Assembly (NCBI GenBank): GCA_045580875.1
Contig: JAZNOP010000051.1
Span: 1-64,000, forward strand
Reading direction: 5' to 3'
Source: SIG598 sp045580875
Lineage (GTDB): Bacteria > Bacillota > Clostridia > Oscillospirales > Acutalibacteraceae
Length of the DNA: 64,000 nucleotides
The translations under genes and the position numbers were made by a program. How positions within the stretch are numbered: position 1 is the stretch's first letter; each line of letters begins with the position of its first letter. This document shows positions 25,770-33,700 of this stretch, piece by piece. The notes under the pieces are model-generated. The model worked only from the letters and a program-made list of their open reading frames with translations, was not told the origin of the DNA and ran no database searches.

Positions 25770-26851
25770 GAAAGCTAAACTTCGATTTTATGTCAAACAG
25801 GCGAACCTTCTGGCTGCTCTCACTTTTCGTTATGACGGTCGGAGCGATTGCGAATATACTGCTTGGAACAGAAATAGATATGCGCTTTACCGGCGGAACG
25901 GTAATGCGTTATTCTTATTATGAAATTGCTGAAAATGATGTTCTTGCTGTGGATGCTGACGGTGTGCCTGTAGGATCTCTTAAAGATGTGTCGGAAAGTG
26001 ATGCTCAGGCATCAGGCTCAGATACCGCCTATCAGAAAGTCGGTATGTATTCACTGGAAGCGCAGGAATTTACCCGGATTATCTCCGATGCGCTTGGCGT
26101 ACGTGCTACTGTAGCGATAAATGATGTTCTGAGCGGAAGCGACAGCGGAATAAAGACGCTGGTTGTTACCTTCACAGAGGATGAATCTGCTATTGGTCAT
26201 AACGCGGATTTTCTCATAAGAAAGGCGGTCAGACGTGAATATCCGAATGTATCGCTTATGCTGAAGGAGTCTAACTCATACAGCCCGATACTTGGCCGCG
26301 AATTTTTCCTTAAGTGTGTAATTGCGATTGTACTGACAGTTGCTTCCATGCTGATTATTCTGTCGGTGAGATTCCGCGGATCAGGCGGATTATCGCTTGG
26401 CGGCAGCGGTCTGCTTGGTGTTATACACGATTTGATAATTGTTTATTTTGCTTTTGTGGTGCTTAAGTATCCGATTGATAATAACTTCATTGCTGCAATT
26501 CTCGCAACAATAGGTTATTCGCTCAATTCCAAAATTGCTGTGTTCGGCAAGATACGAGAGAACCGCAAGCTGTTTGGATCGCGCCTGAGCGTTTCTCAGC
26601 TTGCTAATCTGAGCCTTAACGAGACCTTTGTCCGCACACTCAGTACAAATTTCTGTCTGTTGGTTATTCTGGCGACGCTTGCAATTGTATCTGCGATCGC
26701 CGGTCTGGAATCAACACTCAGATTTTCAATTTCGCTGATGTTTGGTGTTGTGTCAGGCGCGTATTCTTCACTGTGTTTTTCAACATCGATATGGGTTTCG
26801 TGGACTGAATTCAGAAACAGACAACGGCTGAGAAGTGACAGCGAGGATTGA
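25766..26851 (+). CDS. secF: Protein translocase subunit SecF
   Basis: About 361 residues. N-terminal helix followed by MRFTGGTVMRY (SecF GG motif) and six-helix RND core with GVIHDLIIVYFAFVVLKY, IGYSLNSKIAVFGKIRE and the NETFVRTLSTNF segment. The family motif GYSxNDxIVxxxRIRE is altered here: Asn-Ser rather than Asn-Asp. Start ATG at 25766 overlaps the secD stop. A strong terminator follows, closing the secDF operon. Confidence 0.94.
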   Translation: MRKLNFDFMSNRRTFWLLSLFVMTVGAIANILLGTEIDMRFTGGTVMRYSYYEIAENDVLAVDADGVPVGSLKDVSESDAQASGSDTAYQKVGMYSLEAQEFTRIISDALGVRATVAINDVLSGSDSGIKTLVVTFTEDESAIGHNADFLIRKAVRREYPNVSLMLKESNSYSPILGREFFLKCVIAIVLTVASMLIILSVRFRGSGGLSLGGSGLLGVIHDLIIVYFAFVVLKYPIDNNFIAAILATIGYSLNSKIAVFGKIRENRKLFGSRLSVSQLANLSLNETFVRTLSTNFCLLVILATLAIVSAIAGLESTLRFSISLMFGVVSGAYSSLCFSTSIWVSWTEFRNRQRLRSDSED

Positions 26852-26870
26852 AAAGGCATCGACAGTTTGC

Positions 26871-26904
26871 AAAACCGCCCGTAAGACGTTACGGGCGGTT
26901 TTTT
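26871..26904 (+). terminator. Terminator after secF
   Basis: AAAACCGCCCGTAA / TTACGGGCGGTTTT, 4-base loop, then further Ts: a textbook intrinsic terminator. Confidence 0.95.
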
Positions 26905-27063
26905 AATGCAAAGTAAATACTAGGTTAATGAATGCCATGTAATCTGAATGAGAGAAAAGAGGATGATGGTGCATCAGCTGTGAGCTGATCATTGCGAATT
27001 AGCAGATAAGAACTGATTTGCTTAAAATTATTATAAATTTCAAAAATTCTTTATAATATATAC

Positions 27064-27092
27064 TTTACGAAAAAAGCGAAATATAGTACAAT
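27064..27092 (+). promoter_or_regulatory. pyrH-frr promoter (candidate)
   Basis: TTTACG (27064–27069), 17 bp, TACAAT (27087–27092). A second TATAAT at 27052–27057 lacks a good -35. Confidence 0.5.
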
Positions 27093-27129
27093 AATAAACA
27101 ACAATAAACAAAATGGAGTGATATACGCA

Positions 27130-27843
27130 ATGGAATCAAAATATAAGCGAGTTTTGTTAAAGCTCAGCGGTGAGGCTCTTGCAGGCGAAAAGAAATTTGG
27201 TCTGGATACAGAAAATATCTCAAATATCTGCCGTTCAATCAAAGCTTGTGTGGATATGGGTGTTGAAATCGCCATCGTTGTCGGCGGCGGAAACTTCTGG
27301 AGAGGACGCACCTCGGGCGATATGGACAGAATCAGAGCAGACCATATCGGAATGCTGGCTACTGCAATGAACGCACTTGCTGTTGCTGACAGCCTTGAGA
27401 ATCTTGGTGTTACAACACGTGTTCAGACCGCAATTCCGATGAACTCTGTAGCAGAGCCTTATATCCGTAATAAGGCTGTCCGTCATCTTGAAAAGGGCAG
27501 AGTTGTCATATTCGGCTGTGGAACAGGCAATCCTTTCTTCTCGACTGATACAGCAGCTTCGCTTCGTGCAGCTGAGATCGGAGCTGATATCATGTTCAAG
27601 GCTTCTGTAGTCGACGGTGTATACGACAGCGATCCGAAGTCTAACCCTGATGCTGTCAAGTATGACGAGATAACCTTTGATGAGGTTCTTGAAAAGGGTC
27701 TCAAAGTCATGGACAGTGCTGCAGCATCTCTCTGCAGAGACAATAATATTCCCATTATGGTATTCAGCATTGAGCAGCCGGAAAATCTTGTGGCTGCTAT
27801 GCGCGGTGATAATAATATTGGAACTATAGTTAAGGAGGCATAA
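27130..27843 (+). CDS. pyrH: UMP kinase
   Basis: Phosphorylates UMP to UDP. About 237 residues of the amino-acid kinase fold. LLKLSGEALAG, VVGGGNFWRG, the IGMLATAMNALA helix and GTGNPFFSTDTAASLRA are typical. Chosen start ATG 27130 (MESKYKRVLLKLSG); GTG at 27118 overlaps the GGAG ribosome site. The pyrH-frr-uppS-cdsA-dxr-rseP order is conserved across bacteria and is present here. Confidence 0.96.
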   Translation: MESKYKRVLLKLSGEALAGEKKFGLDTENISNICRSIKACVDMGVEIAIVVGGGNFWRGRTSGDMDRIRADHIGMLATAMNALAVADSLENLGVTTRVQTAIPMNSVAEPYIRNKAVRHLEKGRVVIFGCGTGNPFFSTDTAASLRAAEIGADIMFKASVVDGVYDSDPKSNPDAVKYDEITFDEVLEKGLKVMDSAAASLCRDNNIPIMVFSIEQPENLVAAMRGDNNIGTIVKEA

Positions 27844-27848
27844 TCAAT

Positions 27849-28403
27849 ATGGAGACAGTATTTGCAACAGCAAAAGAAAAAATGGAAAAAACTCTTGGCG
27901 TTCTTGTAAGTGATTTCAAGGGAATTCGTGCAGGCAGAGCAAACCCTGCTGTGCTTGACAAGCTTGTAGTTGACTACTACGGCGTACCGACTCCGATCAA
28001 TCAGATGGCAGCTATCAGTGTTCCGGAGCCCACTATGCTTGCAATTCAGCCGTGGGATGCTTCATCTCTCAAGGCTATCGAGAAGGCAATCCAGACCTCT
28101 GATATCGGTATCAATCCGCAGAACGACGGCAAGATTATCCGTCTCACTTTCCCGTCTCTCACTGAGGACAGACGTAAGGAGCTCTGCAAGGATATCAAGA
28201 AGATGGGCGAAGACAGCAAGGTTGCTATCCGTTCTATCAGACGTGACTGCATCGAAAAGCTCAAGGCAATGAAGAAGGATTCCACTATCACTGAGGATGA
28301 CCTTAAAATTGCTGAGAAGAAGATTCAGGATATCACTGATAAGTATATCGCTCTTATTGATGACGAGTGCGCAGCAAAAGAAAAGGAAATCATGTCTATT
28401 TAA
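27849..28403 (+). CDS. frr: Ribosome recycling factor
   Basis: With EF-G it splits post-termination ribosomes. 184 residues, standard length. FKGIRAGRANPAVLDKLVVD near 24–43, PEPTMLAIQPWD, and the LTEDRRKELCKDIKKMGED segment match the three-helix bundle and hinge. ATG at 27849 is preceded by AAGGAGG five bases after pyrH. A terminator follows, separating it from uppS. Confidence 0.97.
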   Translation: METVFATAKEKMEKTLGVLVSDFKGIRAGRANPAVLDKLVVDYYGVPTPINQMAAISVPEPTMLAIQPWDASSLKAIEKAIQTSDIGINPQNDGKIIRLTFPSLTEDRRKELCKDIKKMGEDSKVAIRSIRRDCIEKLKAMKKDSTITEDDLKIAEKKIQDITDKYIALIDDECAAKEKEIMSI

Positions 28404-28420
28404 CTTAGTGTTTTGAACAG

Positions 28421-28457
28421 AAGACAGGGCGGAGTAACTCCTCCGCCCGTCTTGTTA
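28421..28457 (+). terminator. Terminator after frr
   Basis: AAGAC-A-GGGCGGAG pairs with CTCCGCCC-GTCTT around a 6-base loop, one bulged A; the T-run is short (GTTATC), so read-through into uppS is possible. Confidence 0.7.
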
Positions 28458-28537
28458 TCTTAATGATTTATCCTGACAGCGGGCAAAGAATTATGTCTGG
28501 CTGAATTCCGCTCTGAGCAGAAAGGAATAATTCAGAA

Positions 28538-29251
28538 ATGCAGGGAAAAATGGTATTGCCGACACATATTGGTATAATAATGGATGGCAACGGCAGGTGG
28601 GCGCAGAAGCGCGGTATGCCGAGAATGGCAGGGCATCGCGCAGGCGCAAATAATTTTCGTGTCATTACAAGATATTGCAATTCAATAGGAATAAAATACC
28701 TTACTGTTTATGCGTTTTCCACGGAGAACTGGAAACGTCCGAAGGAAGAAGTTGACGCGCTGATGAAGCTTTTCAAGGATTATCTTGAAGAAGCTCTGCG
28801 CGATTTCCGTGAGGAAAATATACGCACAAGATTTATTGGGGACAAGTCGCATTTCAGTCCGGCTTTGCAGAAGCTTATCAATGAAACTGAGGAGCTTTCG
28901 GCTGACAAGACCGGTCTGGTGCTTAATATAGCGATGAATTACGGCGGACGTGACGAACTTGTTACTGCAGTTCGTTCTTTGTCGGGCAAGGCGGCAGAAG
29001 GTGAGCTCGACCCGGAGAAAATCACAGAAGAGATGATTTCTAATGAACTGTATACTGCAGGTCAGCCTGATCCTGATTTGATAATTCGTCCAAGTGGTGA
29101 ATATCGCACATCAAACTTCCTGCTGTGGCAGTCCGCTTACAGCGAGTATGTATTTTTTGATAATATTCTATGGCCGGATTTTTCGACTGATGATCTCGAT
29201 AAGGCTATAGAAATATATAATATGCGAAACCGCAGATTCGGTGGAGTCTGA
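28538..29251 (+). CDS. uppS: Undecaprenyl diphosphate synthase (cis-isoprenyl transferase)
   Basis: Adds IPP units to farnesyl diphosphate to form the lipid carrier for wall synthesis. 237 residues. HIGIIMDGNGRWAQKRG with the catalytic Asp, GHRAGANNF, YAFSTENWKRP, LIIRPSGEYRTSNFLLWQ are diagnostic. ATG at 28538 follows AAAGGA. First gene of the envelope lipid run that also makes its IPP/DMAPP precursors (dxr, ispG). Confidence 0.96.
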   Translation: MQGKMVLPTHIGIIMDGNGRWAQKRGMPRMAGHRAGANNFRVITRYCNSIGIKYLTVYAFSTENWKRPKEEVDALMKLFKDYLEEALRDFREENIRTRFIGDKSHFSPALQKLINETEELSADKTGLVLNIAMNYGGRDELVTAVRSLSGKAAEGELDPEKITEEMISNELYTAGQPDPDLIIRPSGEYRTSNFLLWQSAYSEYVFFDNILWPDFSTDDLDKAIEIYNMRNRRFGGV

Positions 29252-29276
29252 TACAAGATAAGGAGAATTACTGAAA

Positions 29277-30143
29277 ATGAAAAAAAGATTACTCTCAGCA
29301 TTTGTCGGTATTGCATTTGCTGTTATCATTTTTACTCTTAATCTGACAAAAACTCCGATTATCCTTAATATCACAATTGCGATAATTGCCTGTATGTCAC
29401 TTTATGAAATACTTGTTGCATCGAAGCTTGCAGAGAGCAAGTCGATCGTTATTGTAAGCTTTGCTGCTACTGCTTTCATTCAGTTTATTCCATTCTTTCC
29501 GGAATACTGGTGGATGAAGCTTATGGCAATATGCGCTGTAGTCTATTTTATCGTTCTCTTTGGGACGCTTCTTGTAAAATATAAAACAATTGACATTTAT
29601 CGCATATCACTTTCTGTTGTTATTACAGCTATAATAGCTTTTCCTTTCTATGCAATAAACTACCTTTACTGGAAAAGCCCATATGATACCGGCGAGTTCC
29701 GTCATGTAGGGCAGGCGCTTGTAATTTTCTGCATTGTCGTTCCGTGGCTGACCGACAGCGGCGCGTATTTCATAGGCAGAATGCTCGGAAAGCATAAGCT
29801 TGCCCCGGATATCAGCCCGAACAAAACCATAGAGGGTGCTGTAGGCGGTCTTCTTTTTGGCATCGGCGGAACTGCTCTTGTTGCATATCTGCTTACTGGT
29901 CCTGTAGGAATTGTAAACTTTGAGATCAACTGGATCAATCTTCTGGTCGTCACAGCAATATGTTCACCGATTTCGATGATCGGCGACCTTTCGTTCTCTC
30001 TTATCAAGAGAAGCTTCCACGTCAAGGATTTCGGCAACATCATGCCTGGACACGGCGGTGTACTTGACAGATTTGACAGTGTAATTTTTGTTGCACCGGT
30101 CGTCTGTGTTATGAATATATATATGCCTATCATAGTAAAATAA
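29277..30143 (+). CDS. cdsA: Phosphatidate cytidylyltransferase
   Basis: Forms CDP-diacylglycerol from phosphatidate and CTP in the membrane. 288 residues, about eight membrane helices. The signature SLIKRSFHVKDFGNIMPGHG followed by GVLDRFDS near the C-terminus is diagnostic, and DSGAYFIGRMLGKHKLAPDI gives the upstream metal motif. ATG at 29277 follows AAGGAG. Lies between uppS and dxr, the usual order. Confidence 0.95.
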   Translation: MKKRLLSAFVGIAFAVIIFTLNLTKTPIILNITIAIIACMSLYEILVASKLAESKSIVIVSFAATAFIQFIPFFPEYWWMKLMAICAVVYFIVLFGTLLVKYKTIDIYRISLSVVITAIIAFPFYAINYLYWKSPYDTGEFRHVGQALVIFCIVVPWLTDSGAYFIGRMLGKHKLAPDISPNKTIEGAVGGLLFGIGGTALVAYLLTGPVGIVNFEINWINLLVVTAICSPISMIGDLSFSLIKRSFHVKDFGNIMPGHGGVLDRFDSVIFVAPVVCVMNIYMPIIVK

Positions 30144-30157
30144 ACACGTAAAGAAAT

Positions 30158-31321
30158 ATGAATAATGAAATGAAAAGAATTTCGCTTCTTGGTTCGACCG
30201 GCTCTATCGGTACACAGACACTTGATGTTGCACGCTGTCTTGGACTTCCTGTAACAGCTCTTGCTGCAAGAAGAAGTATTGATCTTCTTGAGGAGCAGAT
30301 AAGAGAATTCAAGCCGAAGGTTGCAGCTGTAATGGATGAGAATGCCTATAGCGACCTGAAGGTCAGAATTGCTGATACTGACACAAGAGTACTCTGCGGT
30401 ATGGAGGGCTTTGAAGAGGCTGCAGCTATCGATGAGTGCGATATCGTACTTAACTCTGTGGTTGGTATGGTTGGTCTGCGTCCTACGCTGGCAGCTATCC
30501 GTGCAGGGAAGCGACTTGCACTTGCCAATAAGGAAACTCTTGTTGCCGGCGGTGCGCTCGTAATGAGTGAGGCTGAAAGATGCGGAGTAGATATTATTCC
30601 TGTTGATAGTGAACATTCGGCTATATTCCAGTGCCTGCAGGGCTCTCCAGGGGCACACGCGTTCCGAAAGATAATACTTACCGCTTCAGGTGGTCCTTTC
30701 TTCGGAAAAACAGCTGCAGAACTTGCCGGTATGAAGAAAGAGCAGGCACTCAAGCATCCGAACTGGTCGATGGGTGCAAAAATTACCATCGATTCTGCTA
30801 CTCTTATGAACAAGGGACTTGAGGTAATCGAAGCTGCATGGCTGTTTGACAAGAGCGTCGATGATATTGAAGTTGTCGTTCATCGTGAGAGCATAATTCA
30901 CTCTGCGGTGGAGTTCTGCGATTGTTCTGTTATTGCACAGCTCGGTCTCCCTGATATGCGCATTCCTATTCAGTATGCAATAAGCTATCCTGACCGCGCA
31001 CCGTCTCCGGCAAAGCCGCTCAGCCTTACCGAAATTGGTGAGCTGCACTTTGCAAAGCCGGATACAGATACCTTCCGCTGTCTTGCTATCTGCAAGGAAG
31101 CAATGCGCAGAGGTGGTCTTGCTCCTGCGGCTGCTAATGGTGCTAATGAGGCGGCGGTCGAGCTGTTCCTGAATGACAGAATTGGATTCCTTGATATAGC
31201 TGAACTTGTTGGTGAGGCTATGGAGCGTCAGCAGGTATGCAGCAGCTATACGCTCGAGGATGTGCTCGAGGCGGATAAGGCGGCAAAGGAGTTTGTTTTC
31301 AACAAAGCAGGTATGAGGTGA
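30158..31321 (+). CDS. dxr: 1-deoxy-D-xylulose 5-phosphate reductoisomerase
   Basis: Second enzyme of the MEP isoprenoid pathway, NADPH-dependent, fosmidomycin target. 387 residues. LLGSTGSIGTQTLD (NADPH site), LANKETLVAGG, VDSEHSAIFQCLQG (metal Asp/Glu), and GPFFGK are visible. Two in-frame ATGs (30158, 30170) are possible; the upstream site is weak for both, and the second gives the tighter start MKRISLLGS. 14 bases after cdsA, 4 before rseP. Confidence 0.96.
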   Translation: MNNEMKRISLLGSTGSIGTQTLDVARCLGLPVTALAARRSIDLLEEQIREFKPKVAAVMDENAYSDLKVRIADTDTRVLCGMEGFEEAAAIDECDIVLNSVVGMVGLRPTLAAIRAGKRLALANKETLVAGGALVMSEAERCGVDIIPVDSEHSAIFQCLQGSPGAHAFRKIILTASGGPFFGKTAAELAGMKKEQALKHPNWSMGAKITIDSATLMNKGLEVIEAAWLFDKSVDDIEVVVHRESIIHSAVEFCDCSVIAQLGLPDMRIPIQYAISYPDRAPSPAKPLSLTEIGELHFAKPDTDTFRCLAICKEAMRRGGLAPAAANGANEAAVELFLNDRIGFLDIAELVGEAMERQQVCSSYTLEDVLEADKAAKEFVFNKAGMR

Positions 31322-31325
31322 ATAT

Positions 31326-32594
31326 ATGCTTACTGTTCTTATTGTTATAATTTCGCTTGTATTGTTTCTGTCGGTCATAATGATACATGAATTCGGTCAT
31401 TTTATCTTCGCTAAGAAGTTTGGTGTAAAGGTCAACGAATTTGCTATCGGTATGGGACCAAAGCTTCTTAAATGGGGAAAGGGAGAAACCAGATACTCCC
31501 TGCGCCTGCTTCCTATTGGCGGTTTCTGTGCCATGGAGGGTGAGGACGCAGACAGCGATGATGAGCGTGCCTTCGGCAAGAAGAAGGTATGGCAGCGCAT
31601 AATTATTGTTGTTGCGGGTGCTATATTCAATATAATACTCGGTTTCATCTTTGTGCTTTTCCTTCAGGGTCAGGAGGAACTGTACGCTTCACGTACCGTT
31701 GCTGCGTTTATTCCCACGGCAATAGAAGAGCAGGAATATATTGATGCAGATAAAGACAGCGGAGTTAAGTACTATTTCCGCGAGAGTGCCGAAAGCGAAG
31801 ATTACCTTCAGATTGTGTCTGAAGATGAATTTGCAGCGGCTGAAGAAGGGGCTCTTGTTACCACCTACGACAGAGTAAAAGATCTGGAAGAAGGATATTT
31901 TTATCGCTCAGCAACCAGCGAGATGTCTGGATTGATGGTTGATGACAGAATACGTGAAGTCAACGGATATAAAGCATTCTGTTTCAATGATGCCTATTTT
32001 GCCATGTCGCTGGATGATGACGGTGTAATGGATTTTGTCGTTGAGCGTGATGGCGAACTGATAACTCTTAAGAATGTGACATTTGACAGAGTTGAGGGAA
32101 CAGGTATTGCTGAAGGTCAGATGACAACAGTACTTGATTTCCAGATTTACGGAGTAGAACGCAATTTCAAGACGCTCATGCAGTCTACCTGGACACAGTC
32201 ACTTTATTTTGTCCGTTCAGTCTACGTCTCGCTGTTCAGACTTATTTCCGGACAGAGCGGAATGAACGAGCTTTCCGGACCTGTAGGCATTGCAAGCATG
32301 ATCGGTGAAGTTGCAGAAATAGGCTTTGCGGAAAGCTTTATGAGCGGTGTTAATAATATCCTTTATATTATGGCGCTCATTTCCTTCAATCTTGGCATCT
32401 TCAATCTGCTTCCGCTGCCGGCTCTCGATGGCGGACGATTGGTTTTCCTTATTATTGAGGCTATACGCAGAAAGCCGGTTGATCCCAAATATGAAGGAAT
32501 AGTTCATTTTGTAGGTCTTGCGCTGCTGATGATACTCATGGTATTCATCACATACAACGACATTGCCCGTCAGATAACAAGCTGTTTAGGCTGA
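31326..32594 (+). CDS. rseP: Site-2 protease, RseP/RasP family
   Basis: Intramembrane metalloprotease cutting anti-sigma factors and signal-peptide remnants. 422 residues. The zinc motif HEFGH is in the first helix (MIHEFGHFIFAKKFGV); the PDZ domain spans about 190–260, here with an acidic insertion (about 115–185, many Glu/Asp/Tyr) larger than usual between TM2 and PDZ; the third zinc ligand is in NLLPLPALDGGRL. ATG at 31326 follows GAGGTG. Adjacent dxr and ispG follow the widespread order. Confidence 0.95.
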   Translation: MLTVLIVIISLVLFLSVIMIHEFGHFIFAKKFGVKVNEFAIGMGPKLLKWGKGETRYSLRLLPIGGFCAMEGEDADSDDERAFGKKKVWQRIIIVVAGAIFNIILGFIFVLFLQGQEELYASRTVAAFIPTAIEEQEYIDADKDSGVKYYFRESAESEDYLQIVSEDEFAAAEEGALVTTYDRVKDLEEGYFYRSATSEMSGLMVDDRIREVNGYKAFCFNDAYFAMSLDDDGVMDFVVERDGELITLKNVTFDRVEGTGIAEGQMTTVLDFQIYGVERNFKTLMQSTWTQSLYFVRSVYVSLFRLISGQSGMNELSGPVGIASMIGEVAEIGFAESFMSGVNNILYIMALISFNLGIFNLLPLPALDGGRLVFLIIEAIRRKPVDPKYEGIVHFVGLALLMILMVFITYNDIARQITSCLG

Positions 32595-32607
32595 AGAGGT
32601 GCTTAAA

Positions 32608-33654
32608 ATGAAAAGAAGAAATTGCCGTACGGTCAAAGTTGGTGATATTGCTATTGGTGCAGGTGCGCCTATAACTGTCCAGTCCATGCTCAATGTTCCT
32701 GCAGAGGATATTGAGAAAAGCTGTATTCAGGCAAAGCGTCTGGAAGAATGCGGCTGTGAAATAATCCGTGCTGCTGTTCCTGATATAAAGTGCGCGAAGC
32801 TTATTGCCGCACTTAAAGAAACGGTTAAAGTTCCGATTGTAGCGGATATTCATTTTGATTATAAAATTGCACTTGAGTGCATTGCTGCCGGTGTTGACAA
32901 AGTGCGTATCAATCCGGGAAATATCGGATCAAGAGATAAGGTTGAAGCAGTAGTAAAAGCCTGCACAGACAAAAAAGTGCCTATCAGAATAGGTGTTAAC
33001 TCTGGTTCTGTGGAGAAATCTATTCTGGCGAAGTTTGGCGGTCCTACTGCTGAGGCTCTCTGTGAAAGTGCGCTGTATCATGCATCTATACTCGAGGATC
33101 TCGGTTTCTATGACACAGTACTGTCAATGAAGTCATCTGATGTAAAGACAACGATAGATGCCTACCGTTTTGCTGCTGAAAGATGTGATTATCCGCTGCA
33201 TCTTGGTGTTACAGAAGCAGGAACAAGCCGTTTAGGATTAATCAAGTCTTCTGTTGGACTTGGCTCGCTCCTTTGTGACGGAATAGGCGATACAATTCGT
33301 GTTTCGCTGACAGCAGATCCGACAGAGGAAGTTTACGCTGCGGATGATCTGCTTCGTTGCATCGGTATCCGCGGCGGAGTGCAGTTTGTTTCATGCCCGA
33401 CCTGCGGAAGAACAAAGATTAATGTTATAGAAATAGCAGAACAGGTGCAGACTGCACTCAGAGACTGCAAAAAGAATATAAAAGTCGCAGTGATGGGCTG
33501 TGCAGTAAACGGACCGGGTGAGGCTCGTGAAGCTGACATAGGTATTGCCGGCGGCGACGGTTGCGCGCTGATAATAAGCAGGGGAGAGATACTCCGCAAG
33601 GTGGATGAGGCTGATATTGTCAGCGAGCTTCTTAAGGAGATAGAGAAGCTTTAA
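32608..33654 (+). CDS. ispG: 4-hydroxy-3-methylbut-2-enyl diphosphate synthase
   Basis: [4Fe-4S] reductase of the MEP pathway (MEcPP to HMBPP). About 348 residues, the short bacterial form. GAPITVQSMLNVPAEDIE start, VADIHFDYKIAL, RINPGNIG, and cluster-binding FVSCPTCGRTKINVIE with GCAVNGPGEAREADIGIAGG. ATG at 32608 is behind GAGGTG; an in-frame ATG at 32599 would precede the site. With dxr it gives two MEP steps; dxs, ispD, ispE, ispF and ispH are elsewhere. Confidence 0.96.
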   Translation: MKRRNCRTVKVGDIAIGAGAPITVQSMLNVPAEDIEKSCIQAKRLEECGCEIIRAAVPDIKCAKLIAALKETVKVPIVADIHFDYKIALECIAAGVDKVRINPGNIGSRDKVEAVVKACTDKKVPIRIGVNSGSVEKSILAKFGGPTAEALCESALYHASILEDLGFYDTVLSMKSSDVKTTIDAYRFAAERCDYPLHLGVTEAGTSRLGLIKSSVGLGSLLCDGIGDTIRVSLTADPTEEVYAADDLLRCIGIRGGVQFVSCPTCGRTKINVIEIAEQVQTALRDCKKNIKVAVMGCAVNGPGEAREADIGIAGGDGCALIISRGEILRKVDEADIVSELLKEIEKL

Positions 33655-33700
33655 GCGGAAAGTGAATTACTGTCCGCTCGTCAGATGAGAGGATAAAAAA

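Noticed and set aside
29702..30658. 318-aa ORF antisense to cdsA and dxr
   Set aside because: Crosses two well-supported genes and has no protein signature.
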